DNA of 41,994 nucleotides, from the NCBI GenBank assembly GCA_913056335.1, contig CAJXLX010000015.1, positions 1 to 41,994 on the forward strand, read 5' to 3'. The DNA comes from an uncultured Rhodothermaceae bacterium (GTDB lineage: Bacteria > Bacteroidota > Rhodothermia > Rhodothermales > Salinibacteraceae). The notes below the pieces were generated by a model. The model did not search any database. It was not told where the DNA came from and saw nothing but the letters and a program-made list of their open reading frames with translations. Below, one piece after another: positions 34,054 through 41,994 of this stretch (within the stretch, counting starts at the first letter, position 1; every line of letters starts with the position of its first letter). A program made the translations under genes and the position numbers.

Positions 34054-35367
34054 CTACACCGTTGCAAAATCGTACAACGGGAACGCATCACAGAGTGCTT
34101 TAACCTCATTGCGCACGGCCTGCTGCACGTCTTCGTTAGACGGGTCAGCCAGCACACGATCAATCAGATCGGCCACATGGCGCAGCTCATCGGGGCCAAA
34201 GCCGCGCGTGGTCAGCGCCGGCGTGCCCAGACGGATGCCGCTCGTCACAAACGGGCTCTTGTCGTCGTACGGCACCATGTTCTTGTTCGCGGTGATGCCT
34301 GCAGCCTCTAACGCCTGTTCAGCTTGCTTTCCGGTCAGGTCCTTATTGCGCAGGTCCACCAGCACCAGATGGTTATCGGTACCACCCGATACAAGATTGT
34401 AGTCATGCTCAACGAGCGCCTCGGCCAGCGCCTGGGCGTTGTCGATGATCTGCTGTGCGTATGTCGCGAAGTTATCTTGGAGCGCCTCCCCAAAGGCTAC
34501 GGCTTTTGCTGCAATCACATGCATGAGCGGACCGCCCTGTGTGCCGGGAAAGACGCCCGAGTCGAGCACTTCGCCCAGCATCTTGGTGCGCCCACTCTTG
34601 CGGGCGGTGATGCCAAATGGATTCTCGATGTCGTTACCGACCAGCATCATTCCGCCACGCGGACCACGAAGCGTCTTATGCGTAGTCGTCGTTACGACGT
34701 GTGCGTAGGGCATCGGGTCGTTCATGACCTCTGCGGCTATGAGTCCTGCCGTATGGGCCATGTCCATCCACAGCAGCGCCCCCACCTCGTCGGCAATGTC
34801 GCGGAACGCCGCGTAGTCGAAGTCGCGCGGATACGCACTGGCGCCAATCGAAATCATCTTCGGCTGCACCTCATGGGCTTTATCGCGCACCTTGTTCATG
34901 TCGATGCGCCCGGTGTCTTGCTCCACGCCGTAGAACGCCGCCTCGTAGAGGATGCCGGAGAAGTTGACCGGACTACCATGCGTAAGGTGGCCGCCGTGGG
35001 CCAGGTCCAGGCCGAGCAGCTTGTCGCCCGGCTCCAGCGCCTTCAGATAGAGCGCGGCGTTGGCCTGCGCCCCCGAGTGCGGCTGCACGTTGACCCAGTC
35101 GGCCCCGAACAGCTTCTTAGCGCGATCGCGGGCCAGGTCTTCGACTACATCGACATGCTCGCATCCGCCGTAGTAGCGCTTGCCCGGCAGGCCCTCGGCG
35201 TACTTGTTGGTAAGGGGCGTGCCCATGGCTTCGAGCACGGCGCGCGATACGAAGTTTTCCGAGGCAATCATCTCCAGCCCATCGTTCTGCCGGTCCACCT
35301 CGTTTTGGATGGCGGCGTACACGTCGGGGTCTTGCGTGGCGAGGGCGTGCTGGGGCAAGGTAGACAT
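34054..35367 (-). CDS. glyA: Serine hydroxymethyltransferase
   Basis: 437 residues. GlyA converts serine and tetrahydrofolate to glycine and methylene-tetrahydrofolate. Visible landmarks are [10 protein letters not shown] (32-41), [16 protein letters not shown] (54-69), [25 protein letters not shown] and [15 protein letters not shown], in which Lys231 binds PLP. The C-terminal [20 protein letters not shown] is also standard. The frame remains open to 35484, but the start MSTLPQHAL at 35365-35367 fits the family. It is in the middle of the minus-strand cluster, downstream of the DUF4359 gene by 68 bases. Confidence 0.97.
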   Translation of the reverse strand: MSTLPQHALATQDPDVYAAIQNEVDRQNDGLEMIASENFVSRAVLEAMGTPLTNKYAEGLPGKRYYGGCEHVDVVEDLARDRAKKLFGADWVNVQPHSGAQANAALYLKALEPGDKLLGLDLAHGGHLTHGSPVNFSGILYEAAFYGVEQDTGRIDMNKVRDKAHEVQPKMISIGASAYPRDFDYAAFRDIADEVGALLWMDMAHTAGLIAAEVMNDPMPYAHVVTTTTHKTLRGPRGGMMLVGNDIENPFGITARKSGRTKMLGEVLDSGVFPGTQGGPLMHVIAAKAVAFGEALQDNFATYAQQIIDNAQALAEALVEHDYNLVSGGTDNHLVLVDLRNKDLTGKQAEQALEAAGITANKNMVPYDDKSPFVTSGIRLGTPALTTRGFGPDELRHVADLIDRVLADPSNEDVQQAVRNEVKALCDAFPLYDFATV

Positions 35368-35435
35368 AAGGTGTCCAGAAACAGGTGAATAAAAGGAATC
35401 AGAATGGATACGTAGGTACGGTACACGGAGCAGCG

Positions 35436-35756
35436 CTACTCCTTGGCTTCCAGCTGCACGAACCGGTCTGCAATGCCGAGCCACTTCAGGTCGGGCTGCT
35501 CGTCGCCATCGATGTCGATGGTGTAGACGCTGGCCACAAAGTAGTTGGTGCGCATCGTGTACTCGTCGGCGCGGTTAGCCAGAGCGGTACCGGCTACGCT
35601 GCCCAGTGCATCTCCAAGCCATGAATCGCTGCCCACCTCGTTACGGATGAGCGTAGCAGCTTCGTCTTCCACGTGCGCTTCGAAGGCCTCCATGCCGGGA
35701 TTCGTGTATACCAGCAGGCCGACAAGCACGAGAAGGAAGACGGTGGAGATGCGCAT
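35436..35756 (-). CDS. DUF4359-like small secreted/membrane protein
   Basis: 106 residues. A hydrophobic N-terminus ([20 protein letters not shown]) is followed by a helical region with Glu/Ala, then a short beta-rich part containing [16 protein letters not shown] and [10 protein letters not shown]. The TNP just after the helix and the R-x-N-Y-F-x-x-S-V-Y segment are what I recall of DUF4359, a family without a known role in several Bacteroidota and cyanobacteria; the match is from memory. The first helix may be a signal peptide or an anchor. An upstream ATG at 35793-35795 adds 13 residues rich in Pro/Ser and is less likely. Confidence 0.65.
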   Translation of the reverse strand: MRISTVFLLVLVGLLVYTNPGMEAFEAHVEDEAATLIRNEVGSDSWLGDALGSVAGTALANRADEYTMRTNYFVASVYTIDIDGDEQPDLKWLGIADRFVQLEAKE

Positions 35757-35798
35757 AGCAAGCAAGTGATTCGAGGGAGACGGGGGCAAAAGCACGTT

Positions 35799-36506
35799 TC
35801 AGTGGGTAAGCGCGTAAGTAAGCACATTCACACCCATCTCGCGGGCGGTGCGACGCAGATCGGCGGGCGTATCGTGCACCGAAGCGGGCTCCCACCCATC
35901 GGTGATGTTGGATTCGTGCAGGTAGTACACCACCACGCGTCCGTCGTGCACAAGCCCGAAGCCTTGCGGCGCATCGCCGTCGTGCTCATGAATCTTGGGC
36001 GGGCCCTCCGCAAAATCGTACGGATGGTGGTAGATCGGATGGTCGTACGGGAGCTCAGCCAGCTCCTGATCCGGGAAGACCTTGGCAAGTTCCGGGCGGA
36101 TGTACTCATCCAGCCCGTAGTCGTCGTCAATGAACAGGAAGCCGCCGGTTTCCAGGTAGTGGCGCAGACGCTCGGCCTCGCGGCTGGTGAAGCGCACGTT
36201 GCCGTGCCCGCTCATCACCAGAAACGGATACGTGTACAGCCGATCGGCCCCCAACTCGACTACGTCGCCCTCAGGGGCCACGTCAATGGCGGTGTGCTCA
36301 CGTACAAACGACAAAAATGTAGGCAGCGGCGTCTCAGCCTGGTACCAGTCGCCCCCGCCGCCGTACTGCACCGCTGCAATGCGCACATGCGGGTCATCGT
36401 TCGGTGCATAGCTGGGCGCCTGAACCGCAGGCGGCACTGTGCTCCACGCGCCCAACGTCAGGAGCGCAAACAGCAGACCCGTCGTGCAAAGCAGACGCTG
36501 CGTCAT
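35799..36506 (-). CDS. DUF4159 domain-containing secreted protein
   Basis: 235 residues. A signal peptide (about 1-25) is followed by a Rossmann-like domain: RIAAVQYGGGGDWY, LYTYPFLVMSGHGN, a helix with RLRHYLETGGFLFIDDDYGLDEYIRPEL, PIYHHPY, and VVYYLHESNITDGWEP. The order YPFxxMSGHG, then GGFLFxDD, is the DUF4159 signature. The domain resembles glutamine-amidotransferase-like folds and often occurs in MoxR/vWA/DUF58 clusters, but no catalytic function is established. In this window the MoxR gene is 31 kb away. ATG at 36506 gives a cleaner signal peptide than one seven codons upstream. This is the first gene of the minus-strand cluster. Confidence 0.8.
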   Translation of the reverse strand: MTQRLLCTTGLLFALLTLGAWSTVPPAVQAPSYAPNDDPHVRIAAVQYGGGGDWYQAETPLPTFLSFVREHTAIDVAPEGDVVELGADRLYTYPFLVMSGHGNVRFTSREAERLRHYLETGGFLFIDDDYGLDEYIRPELAKVFPDQELAELPYDHPIYHHPYDFAEGPPKIHEHDGDAPQGFGLVHDGRVVVYYLHESNITDGWEPASVHDTPADLRRTAREMGVNVLTYALTH

Positions 36507-36668
36507 GGCGTTACGTGGTGAGTTCAACAGACATAGAGCACCAGTTGATGCGCTACGCTATACGCCGCCTTGCAGCGCATGTGCCGAACCATCTGGCGCC
36601 CCCTGATGTTAGGTGTGGATGCGTTTGTACTTCTATGCTCCTGTGTCCTTCAACGGATTCCTCTGCCT

Positions 36669-36869
36669 ATGTCGCGTGTCCTGAAAGCTCTTCTCATTTC
36701 GGCTGCAGCCACCGGCGCAGCCGCACTGGTACTGCGCCAGTTTGATCTGGATCAGCCCGATCCTGCCCCCTCCAACGATATGCCCTTTGGCGGAATGGAT
36801 CCCGATGCTATGCCCGACGAAGACGTGGAGCTGCTCATGCGCGAGCTGGCCTCGCAGCTGGGGCTGTAG
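36669..36869 (+). CDS. 66-residue membrane protein, unknown function
   Basis: A charged start MSRVLK precedes a hydrophobic helix rich in Ala/Leu (about 6-24), then a Pro/Asp/Met-rich acidic segment DPDAMPDEDVELLMRELASQ. It probably inserts once in the inner membrane with a short soluble tail. It carries no recognisable domain. The start is preceded by the pyrimidine-rich leader typical of this genome (CCTCTGCCT before ATG), which supports it as a gene. It lies divergent from the DUF4159 gene by 162 bases and 56 bases before a zinc-ribbon gene. Confidence 0.6.
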   Translation: MSRVLKALLISAAATGAAALVLRQFDLDQPDPAPSNDMPFGGMDPDAMPDEDVELLMRELASQLGL

Positions 36870-36925
36870 CGCCCTGCCAACTCGTTCCGCCTGTGGCATT
36901 TCGCCCCGCATCCCCCAACTGTGCT

Positions 36926-37093
36926 ATGCCCGACACCCGTGAATGCCCCTCGTGCGCGCTGGAGTACGAAGATACCGGCGATGTGGACGTCTGCCCGTAC
37001 TGCGGCTATGAGTTTCCGCAGCGCAAGTCTTCGACTATATGGGCTGCCCTCCTCTTTTTGCTACTTATGCTGCTGTTTATCTTTGGGTTTTAG
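36926..37093 (+). CDS. 55-residue zinc-ribbon membrane protein
   Basis: ECPSCALEYEDTGDVDVCPYCGYEFP contains two CxxC pairs 15 residues apart (Cys residues 6, 9, 22 and 25), a classic rubredoxin-like zinc ribbon, followed by a basic patch QRKSS and a C-terminal transmembrane helix (about 35-53). The arrangement suggests a tail-anchored zinc-binding protein facing the cytoplasm, a common small protein type in Bacteroidota with unknown role. ATG at 36926 is preferred to an upstream GTG at 36893. Confidence 0.75.
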   Translation: MPDTRECPSCALEYEDTGDVDVCPYCGYEFPQRKSSTIWAALLFLLLMLLFIFGF

Positions 37094-37163
37094 TAATTTC
37101 AGGGGGATGCAACGCTCTGCTTCCCACTCGCTGTCTGTTTCTGTTTGTTGACTGCTGTGCTCT

Positions 37164-38366
37164 ATGCCTGACTCGCCCGCCGCGCCCTTTGGATCGCTGG
37201 CCCCACGCGATTTTCTCGATACCTACTGGCAGAAAAAGCCGCTCTTTATTCGAAACGCGTTCCCGAATTTTAACTCGCCGGTGACGGCAAACGAGCTGGC
37301 CGGATTGGCGTGCGAGCCGGATGTGCAGAGCCGACTCATTCTGGAGCAGGGCGGCGCGCACCCGTGGGAGCTACGCCACGGTCCGTTCGATCCGTCCGCG
37401 TTTGGCGAGCTGCCCGAGACGCACTGGACGCTCCTGGTGCAAGAGGTCGACCGTCTGTTGCCCGATGCAGCGGCGCTCCTCGACCATTTCGATGTGGTGC
37501 CCTCGTGGCGCCTCGACGACATCATGATTAGCTATGCGCCTGAAGGCGGCAATGTGGGCGCACACATCGACAACTACGATGTGTTCTTGCTGCAAGCAGA
37601 AGGCACGCGCGAGTGGGCCATTGGCCACGACCCGGTCGAGAATGAGCGCATCGTACCCGACCTGGATGTCCGCATCCTGGCGGACTTCACACCAGACGAG
37701 ACGCTCACGGCTCGTCCAGGCGATCTGCTGTATCTGCCGCCGCGCGTGGCGCATCATGGCATCTCGAAGAGCGACGACTGCCTCACCATCTCGGTCGGAT
37801 TCCGAGCCCCCAGCCACCGCGCGCTCGTGCAGAGCTTCGCGCAAGACGCCGCCCAACAGATCCCTGACACGGCTCGTTACAGCGACCCCGACCGCCCACT
37901 GCCCAATGCGCCGGGCGAGCTGCCTACGTACGACCGCGAGCGGGCTCGCCAGCTGGTGCGCCAGCGCCTCGAATTGCTCTTGTCGGACGACGCGGCGCTC
38001 GACGATTGGTTCGCGCGCACCCTCACCACACCGGCTCCCGGACGCGACGCTCCGCCCCGCAAGGAGCCGCTATCGCCTGAAACGCTTGTAGCGCATCTGC
38101 GCGATGGCACGGGGCTGCGGCGCGGACCCGTAGCGCATCTTGTGTTTGCTGATGCCGAGGATGGTACGCGCACGCTCTATATAAACGGACAGGCCCGTGT
38201 GCTTTCGGAGGCCGAGGCGCCGCTGGCTCCGCGCATTGCCGGGCGTGCCCGCATTCCTGCCGATGACCTGACGGACCTGATCGACCAGGCCGCTGTGCAG
38301 AAACTGCTCACCGAGTTGGTTAATAACGGCGTACTCGAACTCGATCATGTCCTGGATGATGCCTAA
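37164..38366 (+). CDS. Cupin/JmjC-type ribosomal protein uL16 arginine hydroxylase (RoxA/YcfD-like)
   Basis: 400 residues, 2-oxoglutarate/Fe(II)-dependent oxygenase of the ribosomal oxygenase family. The N-terminal part has the YcfD signature DTYWQKKPLFIRNAFPNF. The metal site is His134 and Asp136 in GAHIDNYD, with His197 or His198 in RVAHHGIS. DDIMISYAPEGG precedes it, and PGDLLYLPP lies between. A C-terminal winged-helix-like region follows (about 290-400) as in YcfD. E. coli YcfD hydroxylates an arginine in ribosomal protein uL16, and a Rhodothermus marinus enzyme of this family has been characterised, which fits the inferred lineage. Residues assigned to the substrate site were not checked. 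It precedes an unrelated DinB-like gene. Confidence 0.85.
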   Translation: MPDSPAAPFGSLAPRDFLDTYWQKKPLFIRNAFPNFNSPVTANELAGLACEPDVQSRLILEQGGAHPWELRHGPFDPSAFGELPETHWTLLVQEVDRLLPDAAALLDHFDVVPSWRLDDIMISYAPEGGNVGAHIDNYDVFLLQAEGTREWAIGHDPVENERIVPDLDVRILADFTPDETLTARPGDLLYLPPRVAHHGISKSDDCLTISVGFRAPSHRALVQSFAQDAAQQIPDTARYSDPDRPLPNAPGELPTYDRERARQLVRQRLELLLSDDAALDDWFARTLTTPAPGRDAPPRKEPLSPETLVAHLRDGTGLRRGPVAHLVFADAEDGTRTLYINGQARVLSEAEAPLAPRIAGRARIPADDLTDLIDQAAVQKLLTELVNNGVLELDHVLDDA

Positions 38367-38503
38367 CTGCAAACGCACGTAATCACTTTTTGCAATGGTG
38401 TCATCTTCCGCGCCCTGCCCGCAGGGAAGAAGTGCTTTTAGAGTGCGGATACCGACAGCCGTCGGCAGGAGTCCTGACACGTTGCACTACAGGCCCTCTC
38501 ATT

Positions 38504-39070
38504 ATGGAACCGCTGCCGCCACCGTACGAGCCGTACCGATCCGGATTCGAGACATGCTGCCATGACGCCCGTATGCTGTGGGACGCCATGACGCCCGGCG
38601 AGGCTCTCACGCCCCCGGCTCCCGGACGATGGTCGCCTGCGCAGTGCCTGGCGCACCTAAACGCTGCGGCGCGCCCGCTCGTACCGGCGCTGGAGGCGCG
38701 CATCTTCAAGGCCCAGCGCTACGGTCCGTATGGCGAGCCGCCGTTTCGCTACGGATGGCTGGGTCGCCTCTTCATTGCCTCGGTGGATCCGGAAAGCTCG
38801 GTGGCCATCCCCGCGCCGCCGTCGTTTCGTCCGCCGCCCGAGCCAAACCCACAGGCGGTGCTCGATACGTTTTGCGACTACCAGTGCCGCCTGGCAGTGT
38901 GCGTGGCACGCAGTCAAGGACTCGACTGGGCTCGCGTGCGGGTGGCCTCCCCGGCACTACCGGTGCTGTATCTGGGTATTGGTGCCTGGTTTGAGGCCAC
39001 GCTCAGCCACGAGCGCCGTCACTTGCAGCAAGCGCGCCAGGCTCACGGCGCTGCGCATAATGTAGCGTAA
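38504..39070 (+). CDS. DinB-like (DUF664/DinB_2) four-helix protein
   Basis: 188 residues. The pattern is that of the DinB superfamily: an early helix, then PGRWSPAQCLAHLN (about 40-54), with the first metal histidine, and near the end ATLSHERRHLQQARQ, with the HxxxH pair. These three histidines form a metal site in such proteins, which include bacillithiol S-transferases and mycothiol-dependent enzymes. The middle contains a proline-rich insertion (PAPPSFRPPPEPNPQ) typical of the DinB_2 subgroup. Its substrate is unknown. ATG at 38504 is chosen because the upstream frame is not protein-like. A weak inverted repeat TGCAAA/TTTGCA lies before it (38368-38394). Confidence 0.75.
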   Translation: MEPLPPPYEPYRSGFETCCHDARMLWDAMTPGEALTPPAPGRWSPAQCLAHLNAAARPLVPALEARIFKAQRYGPYGEPPFRYGWLGRLFIASVDPESSVAIPAPPSFRPPPEPNPQAVLDTFCDYQCRLAVCVARSQGLDWARVRVASPALPVLYLGIGAWFEATLSHERRHLQQARQAHGAAHNVA

Positions 39071-39108
39071 CATCGTTTTGCTCTGCCTCCCAACGTACGA
39101 TTCTTTGT

Positions 39109-40533
39109 ATGGCCGCCCCCCTTGCTGACCCGCGCCTTTTCCCTGATGCTACGGCCCTGGCCGAGCGCATCCACACGAATGACACGTCGGTGCCCGAGGT
39201 GCTCGAACTGCATCTGGAGCGCCTGCAGGCGGTACAGCCGGAGCTTAACGCGGCGACCGCATGCCTGACTGATCGCATCCAACAGGCGGTTGATACGCCG
39301 CCGACAGGGCCGTGGGCGGGCGTACCGATGAGTGTGAAGGAGACCTATGGGCTGAAGGGCGAGCCGCTTACCGCCGGCTCAAAGCGGGCTCCGACCCTGC
39401 ATCCACAGAAGGATGCGATGCTCGTGCAGCGGATGGCCGCGCAGGGCGCGGTGGTCTGTGCACGGGGCAACATCCCGGAGTTTGCCATGACGCACGAAAC
39501 CGAAAACTTGCTCTACGGGCGCACGCGCAACCCGCTGAATCCGGAGCGCGGCCCTGGCGGGTCGAGCGGCGGCGATGCGGCGCTGGTGGCCTCAGGCGCC
39601 GTGGCCGTAGGCTTTGGGTCGGATCTGGGGGGCTCGGTGCGCTACCCCGCACACTGCTGCGGCATTGTGGGCTTTAAGCCCGCCTCGGGCGAGATCGACG
39701 ACACTGGCACCTGGCCGCTCCTTGACGCGGAGCCGCCGGAGCCGCTCCTGGCGGATTCGATGCTGGCGCTGGGTCCGCTGGCGCGCTCAGTGCGCGATGT
39801 GCGCACCGCGTACGCGTGGACCGCCAACTGTTCGCTACCCGAGCCGCCCCCGCTCGATTCGCTGCGCCTGGTGGAACCTGCCGACTTTACGATGACCGCC
39901 CGCGAGCGGCTCATCCCTGCAGCCGTTGACTACAGCCGCCGCCAGCTGGAGGAGGTGGGGCTCACGTCCACCCGCATGCGTCTGCCCGATGCCGGCGCGC
40001 TCTATCAGGCGTACCTCACCGTGGTCGTGCGCGACTATGCCACGTTTCTATACGATGCCCTTACTACGCGCAACGGCGAGGCGCTGTCGTGGACGCGCGA
40101 AGCATGGCGGCAGGCGCGCAACCGTCCGACGGTGCACTGGTATCTGTTTCGGCTACTGGCCTCGATGCATGCGCTTCGCCCCTCGGCGCAAGCCGGATGG
40201 AACGCCGAAGCCGAGATCCGCCAGGCGCGTCGCACCATTCGCACCCAACTGGGCAATGACGGCATCGTGCTGCTGCCCACCAACGGCGCACTCGCCATGC
40301 CGCCCGGCGAAGCCGCCGCCTACATGGCGCGCCCCGGCATTCGCGGATTGTTTACGCCGACGATCTACCCAAACGTACTCAACCTGCCCGCGATCTCTAT
40401 TCCCGCATGGACGCACCAGGACGCGCGCTCGGGACTGGTGCCGGGCATCCAGTTAATTACGGCGCCCGGCAACGAGGCCGCGCTGTTCGCTGTGGCAGAG
40501 GCGCTCGAATCGCGGCTGCACGATGGCCCGTAA
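39109..40533 (+). CDS. Amidase signature family hydrolase
   Basis: 474 residues. The Ser-cisSer-Lys triad is intact with the expected spacing: Lys77 in SVKETYG, cis-Ser152 in PGGSSGGDAAL, and nucleophile Ser176 in GSDLGGSVRYPA. The spacing (75 and 24 residues) equals that of fatty-acid amide hydrolase. A large insertion between 300 and 390 contains a hydrophobic helical region, so substrates with hydrophobic tails or aryl groups are possible. It is not GatA, because gatB and gatC are not nearby and the C-terminal half differs. It begins 38 bases after the DinB-like gene. Confidence 0.9.
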   Translation: MAAPLADPRLFPDATALAERIHTNDTSVPEVLELHLERLQAVQPELNAATACLTDRIQQAVDTPPTGPWAGVPMSVKETYGLKGEPLTAGSKRAPTLHPQKDAMLVQRMAAQGAVVCARGNIPEFAMTHETENLLYGRTRNPLNPERGPGGSSGGDAALVASGAVAVGFGSDLGGSVRYPAHCCGIVGFKPASGEIDDTGTWPLLDAEPPEPLLADSMLALGPLARSVRDVRTAYAWTANCSLPEPPPLDSLRLVEPADFTMTARERLIPAAVDYSRRQLEEVGLTSTRMRLPDAGALYQAYLTVVVRDYATFLYDALTTRNGEALSWTREAWRQARNRPTVHWYLFRLLASMHALRPSAQAGWNAEAEIRQARRTIRTQLGNDGIVLLPTNGALAMPPGEAAAYMARPGIRGLFTPTIYPNVLNLPAISIPAWTHQDARSGLVPGIQLITAPGNEAALFAVAEALESRLHDGP

Positions 40534-40582
40534 CGCCCCCCTTTGCATCCTCCTGTTTCTATTCACGTTCTGACTGCTGCTT

Positions 40583-41476
40583 ATGGTTTCCGATCTGTTT
40601 GATGCTGAGGCGTGGGCTCCTGTTGACGGCTTTGACTTGACCGATGTCACGTACCACCGCGCCCGCGACCAGGGCACGGTGCGCATTGCCTTCGACCGGC
40701 CCGACTCACTGAACGCGTTTCGTCCGCAGACGGTGGATGAGCTCTATCGCACGCTCGACCACGCGCGCCAGACGTCGGATGTAGGCACCGTGCTGCTGAC
40801 GGGCAACGGCCCCTCGCCGAAGCACGGCAAGTGGGCGTTTTCGTCGGGCGGCGACCAGCGCATTCGTGGCAAAGACGGCTACAAGTATGCCGGTGACGAC
40901 GGCGAACAGGATCCAGCACGTCTCGGGCGGTTGCACATTCTGGAGGTGCAGCGCCTCATTCGCTTCATGCCCAAGGTCGTCATTGCGGTGGTGCCCGGCT
41001 GGGCCGTGGGCGGCGGACACAGCCTGCATGTGGTGTGCGACCTGACGCTGGCCAGTGCCGAACATGCTACATTCAAGCAGACGGATGCGGATGTGGCCAG
41101 CTTCGACGGCGGATTTGGCTCAGCCTACCTGGCACGCCAGGTCGGGCAGAAGCGCGCCCGCGAGATTTTCTTTCTGGGACGCAACTACTCGGCGGAAGAG
41201 GCGGTGGAGATGGGCATGGCCAACGCAGCGATTTCGCACGAGGAGCTGGAATCGACGGCACTGGAGTGGGCTGAGGAGATCAACACGAAAAGTCCAACGG
41301 CTATTCGGATGCTGAAGTACGCGTTCAACTCGATTGACGACGGCATGGTCGGCCAGCAGCTCTTTGCAGGCGAAGCCACCCGCCTGGCCTATGGCACCGA
41401 CGAGGCGCAAGAGGGCCGCGACGCCTTCCTCGAAAAGCGCGACCAGGACTACAGCGACTTTCCCTGGCATTATTGA
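40583..41476 (+). CDS. menB: 1,4-dihydroxy-2-naphthoyl-CoA synthase (type II MenB)
   Basis: 297 residues, a crotonase-fold ring-closing enzyme of menaquinone synthesis that converts o-succinylbenzoyl-CoA to 1,4-dihydroxy-2-naphthoyl-CoA. MenB-specific features are the FSSGGDQRIRGKDGYKY segment, PGWAVGGGHSLHVVCDLTLAS oxyanion region and the KQTDADVASFDGGFGSAYLAR stretch. An Asp in QTDADV replaces the Gly of E. coli type I enzymes, so this is the type II form that does not need bicarbonate, as in Mycobacterium. The end DQDYSDFPWHY is also typical. No other men gene is in the window. Confidence 0.95.
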   Translation: MVSDLFDAEAWAPVDGFDLTDVTYHRARDQGTVRIAFDRPDSLNAFRPQTVDELYRTLDHARQTSDVGTVLLTGNGPSPKHGKWAFSSGGDQRIRGKDGYKYAGDDGEQDPARLGRLHILEVQRLIRFMPKVVIAVVPGWAVGGGHSLHVVCDLTLASAEHATFKQTDADVASFDGGFGSAYLARQVGQKRAREIFFLGRNYSAEEAVEMGMANAAISHEELESTALEWAEEINTKSPTAIRMLKYAFNSIDDGMVGQQLFAGEATRLAYGTDEAQEGRDAFLEKRDQDYSDFPWHY

Positions 41477-41536
41477 TGCGAGCCGCAGCCGCACCGCGCA
41501 TCCGTTTTCCTCAACCTCCTATAGCTTCAACTTCTT

Positions 41537-41994
41537 ATGGCTAACACCACGACCACCATCCACGGACGCGCCGTCCCCACGCTGGGGCTGGGTACGTACA
41601 AGATTACCGGCGACACCTGCCGCGAGAGTGTGGCGCATGCGCTCACGATGGGCTACCGCCACATCGACACCGCGCAGATGTATCAGAACGAAGCCGAGGT
41701 GGGCGCAGGCATTGCCGAAGCCCCGGTGGACCGCGAAGACGTTTTCCTGACGACAAAGGTGTGGCACACCAACCTGGCACCCGCCGATGTAAAGCGTACC
41801 ACCGAAGCAAGTCTGCGCGCCCTGAGCACCGACTACGTGGACCTGCTGCTCCTGCACGAATGTCGTCCGGCAGATGCGAAGGATCCGGAGCTCCGGTCGT
41901 TTCTCGACCAGTGCGTCCAGCAGGGAAAAATTCGGCACTACGGTCTTGCCACCAGCGTGGGGACGTGCAACGAGGTGCTCCGGGAATATTCTGA
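41537..41994 (+). CDS. Aldo/keto reductase, 3'-truncated, possibly mosaic
   Basis: 152 residues are visible, ending mid-codon at the right edge. The first ~107 residues match NADPH-dependent aldo/keto reductases of the 2,5-diketogluconate reductase type: GLGTYKI, catalytic Asp44 and Tyr49 in HIDTAQMYQNE, Lys74 in TTKVWHTNL, then DYVDLLLLH with His107. After the conserved DLLLLH the sequence (ECRPADAKDPELR, QGKIRHYGLATS) looks like a different AKR subgroup instead of the usual LHWP. Arg codons also change: in residues 1-107 none of six is CGG, in 108-152 three of four are. This could be a natural mosaic or an assembly chimera at the contig edge. Confidence 0.75.
   Translation, partial: MANTTTTIHGRAVPTLGLGTYKITGDTCRESVAHALTMGYRHIDTAQMYQNEAEVGAGIAEAPVDREDVFLTTKVWHTNLAPADVKRTTEASLRALSTDYVDLLLLHECRPADAKDPELRSFLDQCVQQGKIRHYGLATSVGTCNEVLREYS

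Noticed and set aside
1-41994. Mobile element, CRISPR array, defence island, tRNA or rRNA
   Set aside because: I found no transposase or integrase signature, no regularly spaced repeats, no tRNA T-loop pattern in the gaps, and no rRNA-like stretch. A tool search (tRNAscan, Infernal, CRISPR finder) could still detect something missed by eye.

Overview
The window reads as a stretch of ordinary chromosome from a high-GC member of the Bacteroidota, most likely a Rhodothermia-type halophile (Salinibacter/Salisaeta relatives). Supporting signs are a PorV-like outer-membrane protein next to a BNR protein with a type IX secretion style C-terminal domain, a PilM/DUF3822-like gene beside rsmD, DUF4159 and DUF4359 proteins, acid-rich proteins, and an almost complete absence of Shine-Dalgarno sequences in front of start codons. 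The lineage is an inference from gene content, not from a marker search. I saw no rRNA, tRNA, CRISPR array, insertion sequence, prophage or defence cluster. Both ends cut through genes.

Layout. 1-6034 (+): the end of a CDP-alcohol phosphatidyltransferase, ftsY, fmt, a galactokinase-like protein that has lost its catalytic motifs, a MoxR ATPase and HPr kinase hprK. 6035-6514 is a gene-free gap with a stem-loop and a near-perfect sigma70-type promoter for an M23 peptidase (6515-7528). 7588-11862 (-): a soluble GAF/GAF/PAS/PAS histidine kinase, era and pdxJ. 12241-16275 (+): a small membrane protein, a DUF3822/PilM-like protein, rsmD, coaD and an aspartate-type aminotransferase. 16330-20752 (+): an M50 site-2 protease, a lipoprotein, a BNR/FlgD-like secreted protein and a PorV-like barrel; the last three are coupled by overlapping stop and start codons. 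20873-24426 (+): lemA, an M48 peptidase with a long C-terminal extension, and a lipoprotein. 24451-28815 (-): a Wzz-type chain-length protein and a 1023-residue SLBB export protein. 29089-30018 (+): pyrB. 30044-36506 (-): seven co-directional genes (DUF4159, DUF4359, glyA, an orotate phosphoribosyltransferase-like gene, tatC, an S41 peptidase, a methyltransferase). 36669-41994 (+): two tiny membrane proteins, a RoxA/YcfD-type ribosomal oxygenase, a DinB-like protein, an amidase, menB and the start of an aldo/keto reductase.

How the genes work together. Much of the window is housekeeping: protein targeting (FtsY, TatC), initiator tRNA formylation (Fmt), ribosome maturation (Era, RsmD, RoxA), cofactors (PdxJ, CoaD, MenB), nucleotide and one-carbon metabolism (PyrB, OPRT-like, GlyA). 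The second theme is the cell envelope: M23, M48, M50 and S41 proteases, LemA, the PorV/BNR pair, and the Wzz/SLBB polysaccharide export pair.

No complete new system is evident. The items most worth a second look are the catalytically degenerate galactokinase homologue (2729-3943), the structured 480-base gap before the M23 gene, the M48 peptidase extension, the PilM-like/rsmD neighbourhood, and the apparent mosaic aldo/keto reductase at the right edge, which may be an assembly chimera.
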